Source: SHZI01 sp964391025 (GTDB lineage: Bacteria; Pseudomonadota; Gammaproteobacteria; Steroidobacterales; GCA-2729495). From it: a stretch of DNA of 33,647 nucleotides. The notes under the pieces are model-generated. The model saw only the letters and a list, made by a program, of their open reading frames with translations, searched no databases and had not been told where the DNA came from. The stretch's first letter is position 1; each line of letters opens with the position of its first letter. Below, one piece after another: positions 1 through 8,828 of the stretch. The translations under genes and the position numbers were made by a program. The DNA is taken from contig CAYMKJ010000050.1 of the NCBI GenBank assembly GCA_964391025.1, positions 1-33,647 of the forward strand, written 5' to 3'.

Positions 1-1
1 C

Positions 2-706
2 ACCGTCATGCTGCCGAACCTGTCGCGCCACCATGCCGCGCGGGCGGCGGACGACTTTGGCAAGACGCTGGACTGGGCGCTGCGTCTCGTGGTGCTGATT
101 GTGACGCCGGCGACGCTTGGCCTGATGTTGCTGTCCGGTCCCCTGCTGACGACCCTCTTCTATGGCGGCGAGTTCAGCGCCCGTGACGTGGAGCAGTCTT
201 CGTTCAGCCTGATCGCCTACTCGGCGGGCCTGATGGGGTTCACGATGGTAAAAGTTCTGGCGCCTGGCTACTTCGCCCGACAGGACACCCGGACGCCCGT
301 GCGCGTTGGCCTGATTGCGCTAGGCTCCACGATGGCCCTCAATGTATTGCTGGTGGTGCCCTGGGCACTCGCTGGCTGGCAGGCACCGCACGCGGGGCTG
401 GCGATTACCACGTCCCTGGGTTCATTTCTCAATTCGGGACTGCTGTATCGGGGTCTCCTGCGGAACGGCGTGCTGACGCCTGGGCCCGACTGGCGGCAAT
501 TTCTGCTGCGCGTAGCGGTGGCGGCCGGTGTCATGGTCGTGTTGCTGCTGTCATTTGCCCCGCCAGACGCTGCCTGGCTGGCGGCCGACTCCGTCACCCG
601 CTGCCTCTGGCTGGCGGCGGCGGTCGGTGGTGCGTCGCTCGCCTACTTCGCGGCGCTCCTGGCAGTGGGTTTGCGACCAGCCCATCTCCGGATGCGAAAC
701 TTATAG
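2..706 (+). CDS. murJ: Lipid II flippase MurJ (MviN), C-terminal part
   Basis: The window opens inside this gene; the reading frame is open from base 2, so the ATG at base 8 is internal. About 234 C-terminal residues are visible of a family usually near 510. MurJ flips the peptidoglycan precursor lipid II across the inner membrane. The visible part is a string of hydrophobic helices with short loops, including a family-like stretch KVLAPGYFARQDTRTPVR about 80-100 residues in. The order murJ-ribF-ileS-lspA is a common gammaproteobacterial arrangement and supports the call. The stop is TAG at 704-706, and ribF begins 43 bases later. The 5' half lies outside the window, so domain completeness cannot be judged. 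Confidence 0.93.
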   Translation, partial: TVMLPNLSRHHAARAADDFGKTLDWALRLVVLIVTPATLGLMLLSGPLLTTLFYGGEFSARDVEQSSFSLIAYSAGLMGFTMVKVLAPGYFARQDTRTPVRVGLIALGSTMALNVLLVVPWALAGWQAPHAGLAITTSLGSFLNSGLLYRGLLRNGVLTPGPDWRQFLLRVAVAAGVMVVLLLSFAPPDAAWLAADSVTRCLWLAAAVGGASLAYFAALLAVGLRPAHLRMRNL

Positions 707-717
707 TTGGGCGACCT

Positions 718-723
718 TATAAT
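718..723 (+). promoter_or_regulatory. Candidate -10 box upstream of ribF
   Basis: A perfect TATAAT lies in the 43-base gap between the murJ stop and the ribF ATG at 750. No good -35 hexamer is seen 16-18 bases upstream, so this may be a weak or activated promoter, or chance. Transcription would begin near 730, giving a leader of about 20 bases with no clear Shine-Dalgarno sequence. Confidence 0.35.
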
Positions 724-749
724 CGCTTCCTTTTGGCGTCACCGTTTCC

Positions 750-1694
750 ATGCATCTTTTCCGCCGGCCCCGGCCGGGAGTTCAAGCGGTGCCGTCCGGG
801 TGCGTGGCGACCATTGGCGTTTTTGATGGGGTGCACCTCGGACACCAGCAGATTCTCGAACGGGTGCACGGGTCGGCAGCGCAACTCGGCTTGCCATCGC
901 TGGTCTTCAGCTTCGAGCCCACGCCCCAGGAGGTCATGAGTCCGCAGCAACCTCCGGCGCGCCTGATGAGCCTGCGGGAAAAGTTCCTGGTGTTGCGGTC
1001 GTCGGACATCGACCATCTGTATTGTCCGCCCTTCGAGCGGACGCTGCAGGACCTGGCCCCGGAGGAATTTATCGAGCAGTTGCTGGTGCGCACGCTCGGC
1101 GTCAGGCACCTCGTGGTGGGTGACGACTTCCGGTTTGGTCAGGGCCGGGCAGGGACGTTTCTCCACCTGGAAGCGGGAGGCCGGCGGCACGGTTTTGGCG
1201 TGGAGCAGGTCAGGAGTGTCACGGTGGGTGGACTGCGGGTGTCGAGCACGGCGATTCGCAACGCCCTGGCCTCGGGTGATCTGGCCACGGCCCGGCAACT
1301 GCTGGGCCGTCCCTACCGGATGGTTGGCCGGGTCAGTCGCGGGCGGCAATTGGGCCGACAGCTGGGATTTCCGACGGCCAACATGCGCCTGCAGCGGCGC
1401 GTGAGTCCGGTGAGGGGGATCTTCGCGGTGCGCGTGCACGGGGTTGAGGAGGTGGTGCGGGATGCGGTCGCCAGTATCGGCACGCGGCCCACCGTGGCTG
1501 GCATCGAGCCACTGCTGGAAGTGCATGTCTTCGACTTCGACGGCGATTTGTACGGCCGCCAGATCGGCGTGGACTTTGTGGCCCGCCTGCGGGACGAGAC
1601 GCGCTTTGACGATCTCGAGGCGCTGCGCCGGCAGATGGAACTGGATGCGGCCGAGGCCCGCCGCTTGCTTGCTGATAAAGGGATACAAGGGTGA
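750..1694 (+). CDS. ribF: Bifunctional riboflavin kinase / FAD synthetase RibF
   Basis: The 314-residue protein phosphorylates riboflavin to FMN and adenylylates FMN to FAD in the cytoplasm. The N-terminal nucleotidyltransferase domain carries GVFDGVHLGHQ (residues 23-33), GDDFRFG (124-130) and STAIR (166-170). The C-terminal kinase domain carries GRPYRMVGRV (187-196) and the PTAN motif (208-211), followed by an FDGDLYG stretch. The length is normal for the family. It follows murJ, and its TGA overlaps the GTG start of ileS (GTGA), so the two are translationally coupled. No strong ribosome-binding site precedes the ATG at 750, but an upstream start would run back toward murJ without adding family sequence. 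Confidence 0.96.
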   Translation: MHLFRRPRPGVQAVPSGCVATIGVFDGVHLGHQQILERVHGSAAQLGLPSLVFSFEPTPQEVMSPQQPPARLMSLREKFLVLRSSDIDHLYCPPFERTLQDLAPEEFIEQLLVRTLGVRHLVVGDDFRFGQGRAGTFLHLEAGGRRHGFGVEQVRSVTVGGLRVSSTAIRNALASGDLATARQLLGRPYRMVGRVSRGRQLGRQLGFPTANMRLQRRVSPVRGIFAVRVHGVEEVVRDAVASIGTRPTVAGIEPLLEVHVFDFDGDLYGRQIGVDFVARLRDETRFDDLEALRRQMELDAAEARRLLADKGIQG

Positions 1695-4549
1695 CGGACT
1701 ACAAGGACACGGTGAACCTTCCGCGCACGGATTTCCCGATGAAGGGCGACCTGGCGAAACGGGAGCCGCAGATGCTGGCGGAGTGGACCGAGCGGGACCT
1801 CTACGGCCAGATCCGGAAGGTCGCGGCCGGCAGGCCGCGCTTTCTCCTCGTCGACGGCCCCCCCTATGCCAACGGCGATATTCACATTGGCCATGCCGTC
1901 AACAAGGTCCTCAAGGACATCATCATCAAGTCGAAGACCCTGGCGGGCTTCGATGCGCCTTACATTCCGGGCTGGGACTGCCACGGCCTCCCCATCGAGC
2001 ACCAGGTGGAGAAGAAGCTCGGCAAGGTGGGCGAGAAACTGAGTGCTGCAGAATTCCGCAAGGCCTGCCGTCAGTACGCCTTGCAGCAGGTGGACAGCCA
2101 GCGCCGTGATTTTCGCCGCCTGGGCGTTCTCGGCGACTGGGATCACCCGTACCTGACGCTGGATCCCCGCTTCGAGGCCGAGCAGATTCGGGGCTTCGCC
2201 CGCATCATCGACAACGGGCATTTGCTCCGCGGCTACAAGCCTGTGCACTGGTGTCTCGACTGCCGGTCGGCACTGGCCGAGGCGGAGGTCGAGTATCTCG
2301 ACAAGACGTCGACGGCCCTGGACGCCCGCTTCCCAGTGGTAGACCCCCGGTCGTTCTACCAGCGTGTTGGCCTGCCGCCCGGCGCCCCCGTCTCGATCCC
2401 CATCTGGACCACCACGCCCTGGACGCTGCCAGCCAACCAGGCGGTGGCGTTGGGTGGCGAACTGCCCTATGTGCTCGTCAGGCTGGCGCTCGAGGCAGGT
2501 CCGGTTGTGCTGGTGCTGGCCGAAGGCCTTGCAGAGGCCGCACTCCGCCGCTACGGAGCTCGCGATTCAATGACCCTCGCCCGCTTCAACGGTGCGGTGC
2601 TCGAGGGGCTTGCGCTGCGGCACCCGTTCTATCCCCGCGAGGTGCCCGTCATCCTGGCGGACTACGTAACCCTGGACGCGGGCACCGGCGCGGTGCACAC
2701 AGCGCCTGCCCATGGCCAGGACGACTACCAGTCCGGTCTCCGCTACAAGCTGCCCGTAGACAATCCGGTGGACGCGCGCGGGGTGTACGTGGCTGGCACG
2801 CCGCTGCTGGCGGGCGTGCACATCAACGAGGCCAACAGTCGGCTTGTCGAGCTGTTGCGGGAGAACGGCCACCTGCTCCACGCGGAGAAGTTCCAGCACA
2901 GTTACCCGCATTGCTGGCGACACAAGACGCCGCTCATCTTTCGCGCCACGCCCCAGTGGTTCATCAGCCTCGATCAGAATCACCTGCGCGAAGCGAGCCT
3001 CATGGCCATTGCGGGCGTGCGCTGGTTCCCCGACTGGGGGCAGGAGCGCATCGAAGGCATGGTTGCGGGGCGGCCGGACTGGTGCATCTCGCGCCAGCGG
3101 ACCTGGGGCGTGCCGATTCCCCTGTTCATCCATCGCGAAACGGGCGAGCTGCACCCCGACACACTGGGCCTGATCGAGGCCGTCGCCCTGCGGATGGAGC
3201 AGCAGGGCATCGACGGCTGGTTCGAACTCGACCCGGCCGAGCTGCTCGGCGCAGCGGTGGGCGACTACGACAAGGTCACGGACACGATGGACGTCTGGAT
3301 GGACTCTGGCATGGTCCATCACTGTCTGGCGCGCAGCCGGCCGGAGATTGGTTTTCCTGCCGACCTGTATCTGGAAGGCTCCGACCAGCACCGGGGCTGG
3401 TTCCAGAGTTCACTGCTCACCGCGGTGGCTACGGACGGTGCGGCGCCGTACCGGGCCGTGCTCACGCACGGCTTCACCGTGGATGAGAAGGGCCGCAAGA
3501 TGTCCAAGTCGCTGGGCAACGTGGTCGCGCCCCAGTCCGTGATGAACTCCCTGGGTGCGGACATCCTGCGTCTGTGGGTCGCGTCGAGCGACTACAGCAG
3601 CGAGATGAACGTGTCGCAGGAAATCCTGAAGCGCATGGCGGATTCCTACCGCCGGATGCGGAACACAGCGCGCTTTCTGCTTGGCAATCTTGAGGGTTTC
3701 GATCCGGCCCGGGACTCACTGCCAGCCGGTTCGCTGGTGGCCGTGGACCGCTGGGCCCTGGCGCGGACCGCTGAACTGCAGCGGGAAATTGTCGCGGCTT
3801 ACGGCGACTACGAATTTCACCGGGTGTACCAGCAGCTGCATAACTTTTGCGTCGTCGACCTCGGCGCCTTCTACCTGGACGTGATCAAGGACCGCCTCTA
3901 CACCACGCCGCGGGTCGGTGCACCGCGCCGTTCTGCACAGACGGCGATCTGGCACATCCTTGAAGCCATGGTCCGCTGGCTGGCACCGATTCTCAGTTTC
4001 ACCGCCGAGGAGATCTGGCGGTTTCTGCCGGGCAAGCGGGCAGAATCGGTGCTGCTGACCACCTGGCACGAGGTGCCCGATCCGCCGCCGGGTAATGTGC
4101 AGTGGGCGAGCCTGCTCGGCGTACGGGAGGTCGCGGCCCGCGCGCTTGAGGCGCAGCGCGAAGCCGCCGCTATCGGCTCCGGTCTGGATGCGCGGCTCAC
4201 GATCTATGCGGATGGCGCGTTGCGCACGCAGCTTGAGTTGCTTGGAGAAGAGCTGCGCTTCCTGTTCATTACGTCGGGCGCCGACGTGCGTCCCGCGGCC
4301 GATCACCCTGCCGATGCACTCGATGGGCTCTGGGCGGGCTCAGGGCCGGGCTCGGGGGCCGGCTCGGGGGCCGGGGAGCGCTACTGGGTCCAGGCCGAAC
4401 CGGTCGCTGATGCCAAGTGCGTGCGCTGCTGGCAGCACCGTCCCGATATCGGGACGGTGGCGGCACACCCGGCGCTGTGCGGCCGGTGCGTCAGCAATCT
4501 GGACAGCACCGGCCTGGATGGCGGCGGCGAAACGCGGCGCTTCGTATGA
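1691..4549 (+). CDS. ileS: Isoleucyl-tRNA synthetase IleS
   Basis: Charges tRNA-Ile with isoleucine. The 952-residue class I synthetase has the HIGH motif at residues 65-68, the KMSKS signature at 603-607 and the C-terminal zinc knuckle with Cys pairs C910/C913 and C930/C933. This is the bacterial type with a C-terminal zinc site. The GTG start at 1691 overlaps the ribF stop; the TGA at 4547-4549 overlaps the lspA ATG. One oddity is a Gly/Ser/Ala-rich linker of about 17 residues near residues 881-897, just before the zinc domain, encoded by repeated GGCTCGGGGGCC-like units. The core motifs are intact, so the enzyme should be functional. Confidence 0.97.
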   Translation: MTDYKDTVNLPRTDFPMKGDLAKREPQMLAEWTERDLYGQIRKVAAGRPRFLLVDGPPYANGDIHIGHAVNKVLKDIIIKSKTLAGFDAPYIPGWDCHGLPIEHQVEKKLGKVGEKLSAAEFRKACRQYALQQVDSQRRDFRRLGVLGDWDHPYLTLDPRFEAEQIRGFARIIDNGHLLRGYKPVHWCLDCRSALAEAEVEYLDKTSTALDARFPVVDPRSFYQRVGLPPGAPVSIPIWTTTPWTLPANQAVALGGELPYVLVRLALEAGPVVLVLAEGLAEAALRRYGARDSMTLARFNGAVLEGLALRHPFYPREVPVILADYVTLDAGTGAVHTAPAHGQDDYQSGLRYKLPVDNPVDARGVYVAGTPLLAGVHINEANSRLVELLRENGHLLHAEKFQHSYPHCWRHKTPLIFRATPQWFISLDQNHLREASLMAIAGVRWFPDWGQERIEGMVAGRPDWCISRQRTWGVPIPLFIHRETGELHPDTLGLIEAVALRMEQQGIDGWFELDPAELLGAAVGDYDKVTDTMDVWMDSGMVHHCLARSRPEIGFPADLYLEGSDQHRGWFQSSLLTAVATDGAAPYRAVLTHGFTVDEKGRKMSKSLGNVVAPQSVMNSLGADILRLWVASSDYSSEMNVSQEILKRMADSYRRMRNTARFLLGNLEGFDPARDSLPAGSLVAVDRWALARTAELQREIVAAYGDYEFHRVYQQLHNFCVVDLGAFYLDVIKDRLYTTPRVGAPRRSAQTAIWHILEAMVRWLAPILSFTAEEIWRFLPGKRAESVLLTTWHEVPDPPPGNVQWASLLGVREVAARALEAQREAAAIGSGLDARLTIYADGALRTQLELLGEELRFLFITSGADVRPAADHPADALDGLWAGSGPGSGAGSGAGERYWVQAEPVADAKCVRCWQHRPDIGTVAAHPALCGRCVSNLDSTGLDGGGETRRFV

Positions 4550-5067
4550 GCCATCGACCGAATTGGAGCTGGCTGCTGGTGACCGTCGCCGTCATCGCCA
4601 TCGATCAGTACAGCAAGCGGCTGATCACGGCGAGCTTCGAGCTCTTCGAGCGCCTGCCCGTGGTGCCTTACTTCGATCTGGTTCGCCTGCACAACACCGG
4701 GGCTGCCTTCAGCTTCCTGGCAAATGCTTCCGGCTGGCAGAACTGGTTCTTCACGGGCGTAGCGGTCGCCGTTAGCGCACTCATTTTCTGGTGGTTCTAC
4801 CGGCAGCCAGCGGATCGCATCGTGGTGCCCCTGGGCCTGGTGCTGGTCCTTGGGGGTGCGATCGGGAATCTCATCGATCGCCTGCAGCAGGGCTACGTCG
4901 TGGATTTCCTCCTGTTCCACTACGGCCGGTGGTCATTCCCCGCCTTCAACGTGGCCGATGCTGCGATTACTGTCGGCGTCATCCTGCTGCTATTCGATGG
5001 TTTCTTCCTGGAAGCCAGACGCGCAGTGGCTGCCGGGGATGGGGTTACCGCCAGCAACGGACAATAA
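4546..5067 (+). CDS. lspA: Lipoprotein signal peptidase II LspA
   Basis: An inner-membrane aspartyl protease that removes signal peptides from prolipoproteins after lipid attachment. I place the start at the ATG at 4546, which overlaps the ileS stop (ATGA) and gives 173 residues, normal for the family. A longer open frame exists upstream but lies inside ileS. Four hydrophobic helices are visible. The signature segments are LHNTGAAFSFLA (49-60), GNLIDRL (107-113) with catalytic Asp D120 in VVDF, and FNVADAAI with D138. Its last 23 bases overlap the 3' end of pilE, which is on the other strand. The fkpB and ispH genes that follow lspA in Pseudomonas are absent here. Confidence 0.96.
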   Translation: MSHRPNWSWLLVTVAVIAIDQYSKRLITASFELFERLPVVPYFDLVRLHNTGAAFSFLANASGWQNWFFTGVAVAVSALIFWWFYRQPADRIVVPLGLVLVLGGAIGNLIDRLQQGYVVDFLLFHYGRWSFPAFNVADAAITVGVILLLFDGFFLEARRAVAAGDGVTASNGQ

Positions 5068-5548
5068 TCTCGGCGCTCTCGGTGCCCGCAGAGTCCCTGG
5101 CGCCGCGCTTGCCGCTCTGGTCGATGCTGAAGACCTGGCAGTCGTCGTCATCGCGCTGGGAGCCGCTGCTGACGGCCGTGGCGGTTACCGTGTAGCCGGT
5201 TGTGGCGCCGCCGGCGTCGGCGTCGGCTGGCGCCACGGCCAGGTCGTACAGCCCGAGGCCGGTCTCTGCAGTGCCCAGGCCATTGGGTGGCGGATCACTC
5301 AGTTCATCAGCGGTGGTCGCGTACCGGTTGTTCTGCAGGTAGAAGCGCTCCTGGGCGGCTGAGACGCGGAGTAGGGCACTGGTGGCGTCCACCCGGTTTG
5401 CGCGCCGGATGTACTGCCGGTAGCCCGCCACGCTGGCGCTCGCCAGGATCGCCATGATCACCAAGACGATCATGAGCTCGACCAGCGTGAAGCCGACCTG
5501 AGCCGGCTTTGGCTTGATCAACTTTGGACTAATTCGCCTGGCCCTCAC
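5045..5548 (-). CDS. pilE: Type IV pilus minor pilin PilE
   Basis: A 167-residue type IV pilin-like protein, last in the minor-pilin operon. The prepilin peptidase site is G19/F20, followed by FTLVELMIVLVIMAIL with the conserved Glu at mature position 5. The YRQYIRRANRVDA segment and the C-terminal disulfide pair (C137, C165) fit PilE of Pseudomonas and Xanthomonas. The GTG start at 5548 overlaps the pilY1 end by 20 bases. A TTG at 5521 would give a shorter, more typical leader of about 10 residues, so the start is uncertain. The 3' end runs 23 bases into lspA on the opposite strand, with no room for a terminator between them. Confidence 0.88.
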   Translation of the reverse strand: MRARRISPKLIKPKPAQVGFTLVELMIVLVIMAILASASVAGYRQYIRRANRVDATSALLRVSAAQERFYLQNNRYATTADELSDPPPNGLGTAETGLGLYDLAVAPADADAGGATTGYTVTATAVSSGSQRDDDDCQVFSIDQSGKRGARDSAGTESAEIIVRCWR

Positions 5549-8500
5549 GCTGGAACCAGTAGGTACGTTTCAGCGGGCTCTGGCGGAGCCGCAGGCGCTC
5601 CATTTCCTCTTCCGTCAGGCACTCCGTGCCGGCGCAGATCCTCATACCCGATTCCAGCTGGAAGCGATTCACGTCCGTCACGGGGATACCCGTATTCAGA
5701 GTGCGCGCGCGGTCAGCCACGGTCAGGGGCTCATCGACGGGGCTGTCGGAGTTCGTCCGGGCGAAGTTCGTGAGGGGCCGGCCGTCCAGGACACTGATGG
5801 CGTAGAGACGGTTGACGCCGGCGCCGCCGGTGCATTCGCTGGCGGTCTCGCCCGGCGTAAAGGACGTGAAAAACGTGGTGTTGAAAAAGGTAAGGGACTC
5901 GCCCAGGACCTTCTCCCCGGCGCCCCGTACAAGGCGTAGTTGCCAACCGGCCGAGGAACACGGCACGTTAGCTTCGGCATCGTCAGTGATGTCGACCAGT
6001 TGGCCCACGGACACGGGTGAATCGGGGTAGTCCCCGCTGTCGACCACGCCGAACACGTTGACGTCCCGGATGGAAAAGAAGGCCTCTGCCGTGTCCGTGT
6101 CCAGGGGGTGGCCCCGATAGCCGGATCCTATGTTGATGGCGAGGACAAGTTTGCGTTCCAACCTCACCGGGTTCGCGTTAGGCACTTCGCAATTCAGGAT
6201 GACAGGGACCACGTCGGGCGCCTCGTAGAAGCGGCGCAAATCGTTGGGTGTCGGGGTGTCGAGTGCGGCGCCGCCGAGCGAGGCGAGAACCCCGCCCTCG
6301 ACCAGGGTGCTGGCGTTCTCGCCGTTGACGATGTCGAAGCGCCACAGCTGGCCCCCCATGTCGCCCACGTAGAAGCGCTCCGCCAGCCCGTCCCCGTCCA
6401 GGTCGAGCGGTTTCACTGGGGCGGGAATGGAGTAGTCCATGGCGGGCATTTCGAGGTCGTGGGGACCCACGGCGGTGTCGCTGCCCACGCTCCACAGGCG
6501 GCGGCCATCCTCCAGGTCAACCATGTAAATTGCATTGCCGAGCGTGTCCTGGCGGAAGGTGCGGTTGTCCTGACCCGGGTCGTACCCGCCGCCGAAGATA
6601 GCGACGTCCTTGATGTCGCCGTCGATATTCACCCGTGCGGCGATCGGTGGCGACCAGGTCTGGCCGAGATCGGTAAAGTCGCCCTCCGTGCTGCTTCTCT
6701 CCCAAAGCAATTCGGGCGCATTGCGGTCCGTCACGTTCACGGCGAACACGGCATCCCCGCCGCGACCCATGCCGAACAGCAGGATGGCTCGCTCGTCGCC
6801 GGAGAGTCCGGGCCGGCCATCGTCGCCCTGGATTACCAGATTGATCTCGCCGTCCAGCCCGTAGGTCTTGGAGGCGGCGGCCTCATCCCGATACAGCGGG
6901 TAGAGCTTGTTCAGCAGTCGCCCCGGAATGAAGGCCCAGAGCTCCACGCCGGTGTCCGCGTCGAAGGCGTGCAGGAAACCGTCGTTGGTGGCCAGGAACA
7001 CGGAGGCCACGGGGCTATCGACAGTGCCTGAGTAAAGAACTGTCAGTGGCTGAACATGGAAGGAATCGCCCATGTCGCGTCGGGCCTCCGTACGGTTGCC
7101 ATCCTGATCGGCGTCCTGCACGTCGCGGCCGAGAGCCCAGTCGATGACGGTTGCTCGCTCGGCCGCGGGAACGTCGGAGAGGGCGTCGAGTATTGCTTGC
7201 GTGCCGGGGTCAACCCGGGAGAGGTCATTACCTGACAGGTTGGTGAACACCCGCCGGGCCGACGGGACGGGGAGGCGGCTCGCGGCACCGCCCTCGTTCA
7301 CCCGGTCACCGTCCGGCTGCGCGGACCAGAAGCTGAAGGCGTCCCGGGCGAAGAGACCAGAAACGGGATCGATGACGGGACGGCCGTCCTGCCCGACCAG
7401 TACACCTTCCTCCAGCCGATACTTTTTCAGGTTGCCGACCCAGCGCGCCGTGTCCGTGGGCTGAAACACCGAGATAAAGACATCGCTCAGGTTTTGTGTG
7501 CGGTTGAACGAATTCACCGGTACGGCAGGCGCGGCAAACGTACCGGCATTGTCAAAGATCGACAACACGATCCCGCTCAGGGCAGTGGATAGTGACGCTG
7601 TGTCGTCAGCCAGGTGGTACTCGCCGCCGCCCCGCGCGGCCGTTGTGACCAGCAGGGGAAAATCCACTTCGAACCCGATCGTGTGCGTGACCACGTTCTG
7701 TACGCCGGGCAGCGTGTCATCCAGGTCCTGGCCGAGCAGCCAGGCCGCCAGGTCGTCCAGGCACTGGCCTTCGCCGCTGCCATCGCAGGCGGGGCCAACG
7801 ATCGTGGTGAAGTCGGGTAGCGCGGTGATCTTGCTAACGGCAGAGGCGTCATCGGACGGTTCGCCATCCGTCAACAGGATAATGAAGTTCTTGCCGCAGG
7901 ACTCGGTGATGGGCGAGCGGTAGAGGGGCGCATCGATGGTGTTGCCCACCCGGGACCCGGCCACGCTGAAAATGGGCCCACTGTTGCCGAAGTCCACATC
8001 GGCGCCTCGGAACATCTGGGCGGCCTCGTAGAGGGTTTCGGATAGCGGCGTGGGGCCGCCGGTGCTCAGCGCATTGACGATGGCGGTCACGGACGCCCTG
8101 GAGGTCTCGATGTTGTCCACAGCCGCGACGACCGATCCGCCTTCGTCGCCATTGAAGCGCATGATGCCAACGTTGACGTCTCTAAGGCCCGCCATCAGGC
8201 CATTGACCGCTTCCTTGACGATATCGAGGCGGGACTTCTCAACGGTGGGCGGGTTGCTGCGCCAGTTGAGCCAGTTGCCGTCGTAGACGGTGTATTGGGT
8301 CGTCCAGGCCGGTTCACTGGCGTCCGTAGCCGCCCATGGGCCCTCGCTGCCATTGGCGGCAAAGTTCTGACTGCCCGGGCCGTCGCCGTCCACACCACGA
8401 TCACTCTCGCACTCGACCTCGCCATCGGGGCGGTCGGGCGAGAGGCCGTCCCAGCGCTCGCGGCTCCTGTCCCAGCCCAGCAGGACGTCTGCGTAGTACC

Positions 8501-8828
8501 CGACCTGCTCGAGCTGCTGGCGGGAAGCGGCGCAGCGATTCACCGCCTTCGGCAACTGGTTCGGGTTGTCGCAGGCCGGTGTGGCGGCGTTGGTGGAGAA
8601 ATACAGCGCGTTGCTATCGTAGCAACCGCTGAAGGTCTGGCCGCTGTTGAAGGTCGCCTGGGTAGCAACCAGCGTGTCCATGCTGCCGGAGGTGTCGATA
8701 ACGAAAAGCACGTTGGTCCGGGTCGCGTTGGCAGCTGCGTCGCTGAGGAACAGTTCAGCGTCGTCCGCGCGGGCAGACGACGCCAGCAGCAAGCACAGGG
8801 CGGCGGTTAAGCGCGGGACGTTGCTCAT
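5529..8828 (-). CDS. pilY1: Type IV pilus tip adhesin / assembly protein PilY1
   Basis: A 1099-residue exported protein that primes pilus assembly with the minor pilins, sits at the pilus tip and acts in adhesion and surface sensing. I choose the ATG at 8828 because it overlaps the upstream stop (ATGA) and starts a signal peptide with likely cleavage after ARA (residue 21). A longer frame upstream has no signal sequence. The N-terminal half is a von Willebrand A-like domain with MIDAS motif DTSGS (45-49). The C-terminal half is the PilY1 beta-propeller, with acidic calcium-type loops DADQDGN (near 572-578) and DLDGDGLAE (near 808-816) followed by VGDMGGQLWRFD. The length matches P. aeruginosa PilY1. 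Confidence 0.93.
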   Translation of the reverse strand: MSNVPRLTAALCLLLASSARADDAELFLSDAAANATRTNVLFVIDTSGSMDTLVATQATFNSGQTFSGCYDSNALYFSTNAATPACDNPNQLPKAVNRCAASRQQLEQVGYYADVLLGWDRSRERWDGLSPDRPDGEVECESDRGVDGDGPGSQNFAANGSEGPWAATDASEPAWTTQYTVYDGNWLNWRSNPPTVEKSRLDIVKEAVNGLMAGLRDVNVGIMRFNGDEGGSVVAAVDNIETSRASVTAIVNALSTGGPTPLSETLYEAAQMFRGADVDFGNSGPIFSVAGSRVGNTIDAPLYRSPITESCGKNFIILLTDGEPSDDASAVSKITALPDFTTIVGPACDGSGEGQCLDDLAAWLLGQDLDDTLPGVQNVVTHTIGFEVDFPLLVTTAARGGGEYHLADDTASLSTALSGIVLSIFDNAGTFAAPAVPVNSFNRTQNLSDVFISVFQPTDTARWVGNLKKYRLEEGVLVGQDGRPVIDPVSGLFARDAFSFWSAQPDGDRVNEGGAASRLPVPSARRVFTNLSGNDLSRVDPGTQAILDALSDVPAAERATVIDWALGRDVQDADQDGNRTEARRDMGDSFHVQPLTVLYSGTVDSPVASVFLATNDGFLHAFDADTGVELWAFIPGRLLNKLYPLYRDEAAASKTYGLDGEINLVIQGDDGRPGLSGDERAILLFGMGRGGDAVFAVNVTDRNAPELLWERSSTEGDFTDLGQTWSPPIAARVNIDGDIKDVAIFGGGYDPGQDNRTFRQDTLGNAIYMVDLEDGRRLWSVGSDTAVGPHDLEMPAMDYSIPAPVKPLDLDGDGLAERFYVGDMGGQLWRFDIVNGENASTLVEGGVLASLGGAALDTPTPNDLRRFYEAPDVVPVILNCEVPNANPVRLERKLVLAINIGSGYRGHPLDTDTAEAFFSIRDVNVFGVVDSGDYPDSPVSVGQLVDITDDAEANVPCSSAGWQLRLVRGAGEKVLGESLTFFNTTFFTSFTPGETASECTGGAGVNRLYAISVLDGRPLTNFARTNSDSPVDEPLTVADRARTLNTGIPVTDVNRFQLESGMRICAGTECLTEEEMERLRLRQSPLKRTYWFQREGQAN

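Noticed and set aside
717..1688. Long open frame (323 codons) on the minus strand of ribF
   Set aside because: It is antisense to a clearly real RibF, has no recognisable domain and no ribosome-binding site. Long antisense frames are common at this GC content.
2251..3486. Long open frame (411 codons) in an alternate plus frame inside ileS
   Set aside because: The translation is Arg/Pro/Gly-rich noise, and IleS is intact with all motifs in the other frame.
4441..4454. Perfect palindrome TCCCGATATCGGGA within ileS
   Set aside because: It lies in a conserved coding segment beside the zinc motif and has no partner sites or promoter; most likely chance.
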